Assembly: GCA_021323155.1 (NCBI GenBank)
Contig: JAJTCI010000113.1
Location: 1-7,410, forward strand
Source of the DNA: Chitinophagaceae bacterium
Lineage (GTDB): Bacteria > Bacteroidota > Bacteroidia > Chitinophagales > Chitinophagaceae
Length of the DNA stretch: 7,410 nucleotides
Direction of reading: 5' to 3'
Shown one piece after another: positions 6,298-7,410 of this stretch. The position numbers and the translations under genes are program-made. Every line of letters begins with the position of its first letter. Position 1 is the stretch's first letter. The notes under the pieces are model-generated. The model was not told where the DNA came from, did no database searches, and saw only the letters and a list, made by a program, of their open reading frames with translations.

Positions 6298-7385
6298 ATA
6301 AAAGGATCATCATAGCAGGTGGGGGCACGGGAGGTCACATTTTTCCTGCCATCGCCATTGCAAATGCGATCAAGCAGTTGCAACCAGGAACCGAGATCCT
6401 TTTTATCGGGGCGAAAGGAAAGATGGAAATGGAAAAGGTGCCACAGGCGGGCTACAATATCGAAGGATTGGACATCGCCGGATTTAACAGGAGTTCTTTG
6501 ATAAAAAATATCGGGCTGCCGTACAAGCTCGCGCGGAGTTTTTTCCAGGTGCGCGCCATTATCCAGCGCTTTAAGCCGGATGCGGTAATCGGTGTTGGCG
6601 GGTATTCCTCCTTCCCCGTATTGAAGATGGCGCAGGCGCAAGGGATACCGACGTTCATTCACGAAAGCAACGCTTTCGCCGGCAGGAGCAATATCATGCT
6701 TGGAAAAAAAGCCACCCGGGTGTTCGTAGTGGGCGAGGGCATGGAGAAGTTCTTTCCTGCAGAGCGGCTATTGGTCACCGGTAACCCGGTGCGTAAATCG
6801 ATCGCCGTATCGAATATCCTGAAAAGCGATGCCATCAAGTCGTTTGGCTTAGATGAAAATAAGAAGACGATCCTTGCGGTAGGCGGAAGCCTGGGGGCGA
6901 GAAGCATCAACGAAGCGATCGCTACTCATATAGAAGAGTTTGAAAGAAATAATCTTCAACTCATCTGGCAAACAGGGAAAAGTACCGCGGCCGAATACAT
7001 TGCGCGTGGGAAGGACAAGTCAAACATATGGGTGAGTGATTTCATCACCGAAATGGAAAAAGCGTATGCGGCGGCAGATATTGTTATCAGCAGGGCAGGC
7101 GCGATGGCGGTAGCGGAGTTGTGTGTGGCCAAGAAGCCATCGGTGTTTGTTCCCTTTCCGTTTGCCGCAGAAGATCACCAGACGCTTAACGCCCAACACC
7201 TGGTGAACAGGCAGGCAGCCCTGATGGTGAAGGACAACGAGGCGAAAGATAAACTGGTTGCTACCGTGATGGCGCTTGCAATCAATGAGCAGCTACAAAC
7301 TGAATTAAAAATAAATATCTCTTCACTGGCGATAACGAACGCCGATGAAGTGATCGCGAAAGAAATACTAAAAACCATTAGTTGA
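6294..7385 (+). CDS. murG: UDP-GlcNAc:MurNAc-(pentapeptide)-PP-undecaprenol GlcNAc transferase (lipid II synthase)
   Basis: Peripheral membrane GT-B glycosyltransferase (GT28 family) on the cytoplasmic face that adds GlcNAc to lipid I to form lipid II. From the ATG at 6294 it has 363 residues, a normal length. N-domain: GGGTGGHIFPA (9-19), the glycine-rich lipid I site; GVGGYSSFP (100-108), where most relatives have GGYxSGP; and HESNAFAG (123-130) in place of the common HEQNxxAG. VTGNPVR (161-167) links the domains. C-domain: VGGSLGA (196-202), SRAGAMAVAEL (266-276) with E275 at the UDP-ribose-binding position, and FPFAAEDHQTLNAQ (288-301), the donor-binding HQxxNA signature. A TTG at 6273 in frame would add seven residues (MERPKNR), but family N-termini begin a few residues before the GGGTGGH loop, so the ATG is chosen. 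All key residues are present. Confidence 0.97.
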   Translation: MNKRIIIAGGGTGGHIFPAIAIANAIKQLQPGTEILFIGAKGKMEMEKVPQAGYNIEGLDIAGFNRSSLIKNIGLPYKLARSFFQVRAIIQRFKPDAVIGVGGYSSFPVLKMAQAQGIPTFIHESNAFAGRSNIMLGKKATRVFVVGEGMEKFFPAERLLVTGNPVRKSIAVSNILKSDAIKSFGLDENKKTILAVGGSLGARSINEAIATHIEEFERNNLQLIWQTGKSTAAEYIARGKDKSNIWVSDFITEMEKAYAAADIVISRAGAMAVAELCVAKKPSVFVPFPFAAEDHQTLNAQHLVNRQAALMVKDNEAKDKLVATVMALAINEQLQTELKINISSLAITNADEVIAKEILKTIS

Positions 7386-7389
7386 TAAA

Positions 7390-7410
7390 GTGAATGCTGT
7401 CGACAAAATA
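7390..7410 (+). CDS. murC: Probable first seven codons of the next gene, likely UDP-N-acetylmuramate--L-alanine ligase
   Basis: Four bases after the murG stop, a GTG at 7390 opens a frame that stays open to the window edge (MNAVDKI). In dcw clusters of this order murG is usually followed by murC, whose N-terminus is a short basic lead into a VYFIGIGGIGMS loop; the loop itself would lie beyond the window. An ATG at 7394 in another frame is an alternative start. The identity rests on gene order, not on visible motifs. Confidence 0.35.

Noticed and set aside
6531..6556. GCGCG repeats flanking a T run inside murG, resembling a terminator
   Set aside because: The T run lies between the arms rather than after them, and the site is inside conserved coding sequence.
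6096..6662. 188-residue minus-strand ORF across the ftsW-murG junction
   Set aside because: It is antisense to two well-supported genes and shows no family motif.

Overview
This window is a single-direction segment of a dcw (division and cell wall) cluster. Gene order is ftsI (3' end only), murE, mraY, murD, ftsW, murG, and then probably the first codons of murC. All genes are on the + strand, with gaps of 4 to 76 bases or a one-base overlap. I see no tRNA, rRNA, mobile element, CRISPR array or convincing intrinsic terminator, so the set looks like part of one long operon whose promoter lies upstream of the window.

The organism is most likely a member of the Bacteroidota, probably near Chitinophagaceae. 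This is inference from protein style: a division transpeptidase with one C-terminal PASTA domain, a 428-residue MraY with a long extra extracytoplasmic segment, a divergent FtsW, MurG motif variants, mid-range GC, and mostly weak Shine-Dalgarno signals. MurE carries a DNPR motif, which predicts meso-diaminopimelate as the third residue of the peptide stem.

Layout: 1-688 FtsI transpeptidase C-terminus plus PASTA; 688-2151 MurE (GTG start sharing one base with the ftsI stop); 2152-2219 gap with an AAGGAGG, a possible hairpin and a 15-codon ORF; 2220-3506 MraY; 3507-3582 gap with no clear signal; 3583-4923 MurD; 4921-4945 tandem 7-base repeat placing TAA in all three frames; 4974-6242 FtsW; 6243-6293 gap with a 16-codon ORF ending on the murG start; 6294-7385 MurG; 7390 onward probable murC start.

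The genes form one pathway. MurD adds D-Glu to UDP-MurNAc-L-Ala and MurE adds meso-DAP. MraY transfers phospho-MurNAc-pentapeptide to undecaprenyl phosphate (lipid I), and MurG adds GlcNAc (lipid II). FtsW polymerises lipid II at the septum and FtsI cross-links it. I found no previously undescribed system. The points worth a second look are small: the stop-cassette repeat, the short ORFs abutting mraY and murG, the enlarged MraY loop, and the MurG and FtsW motif variants.
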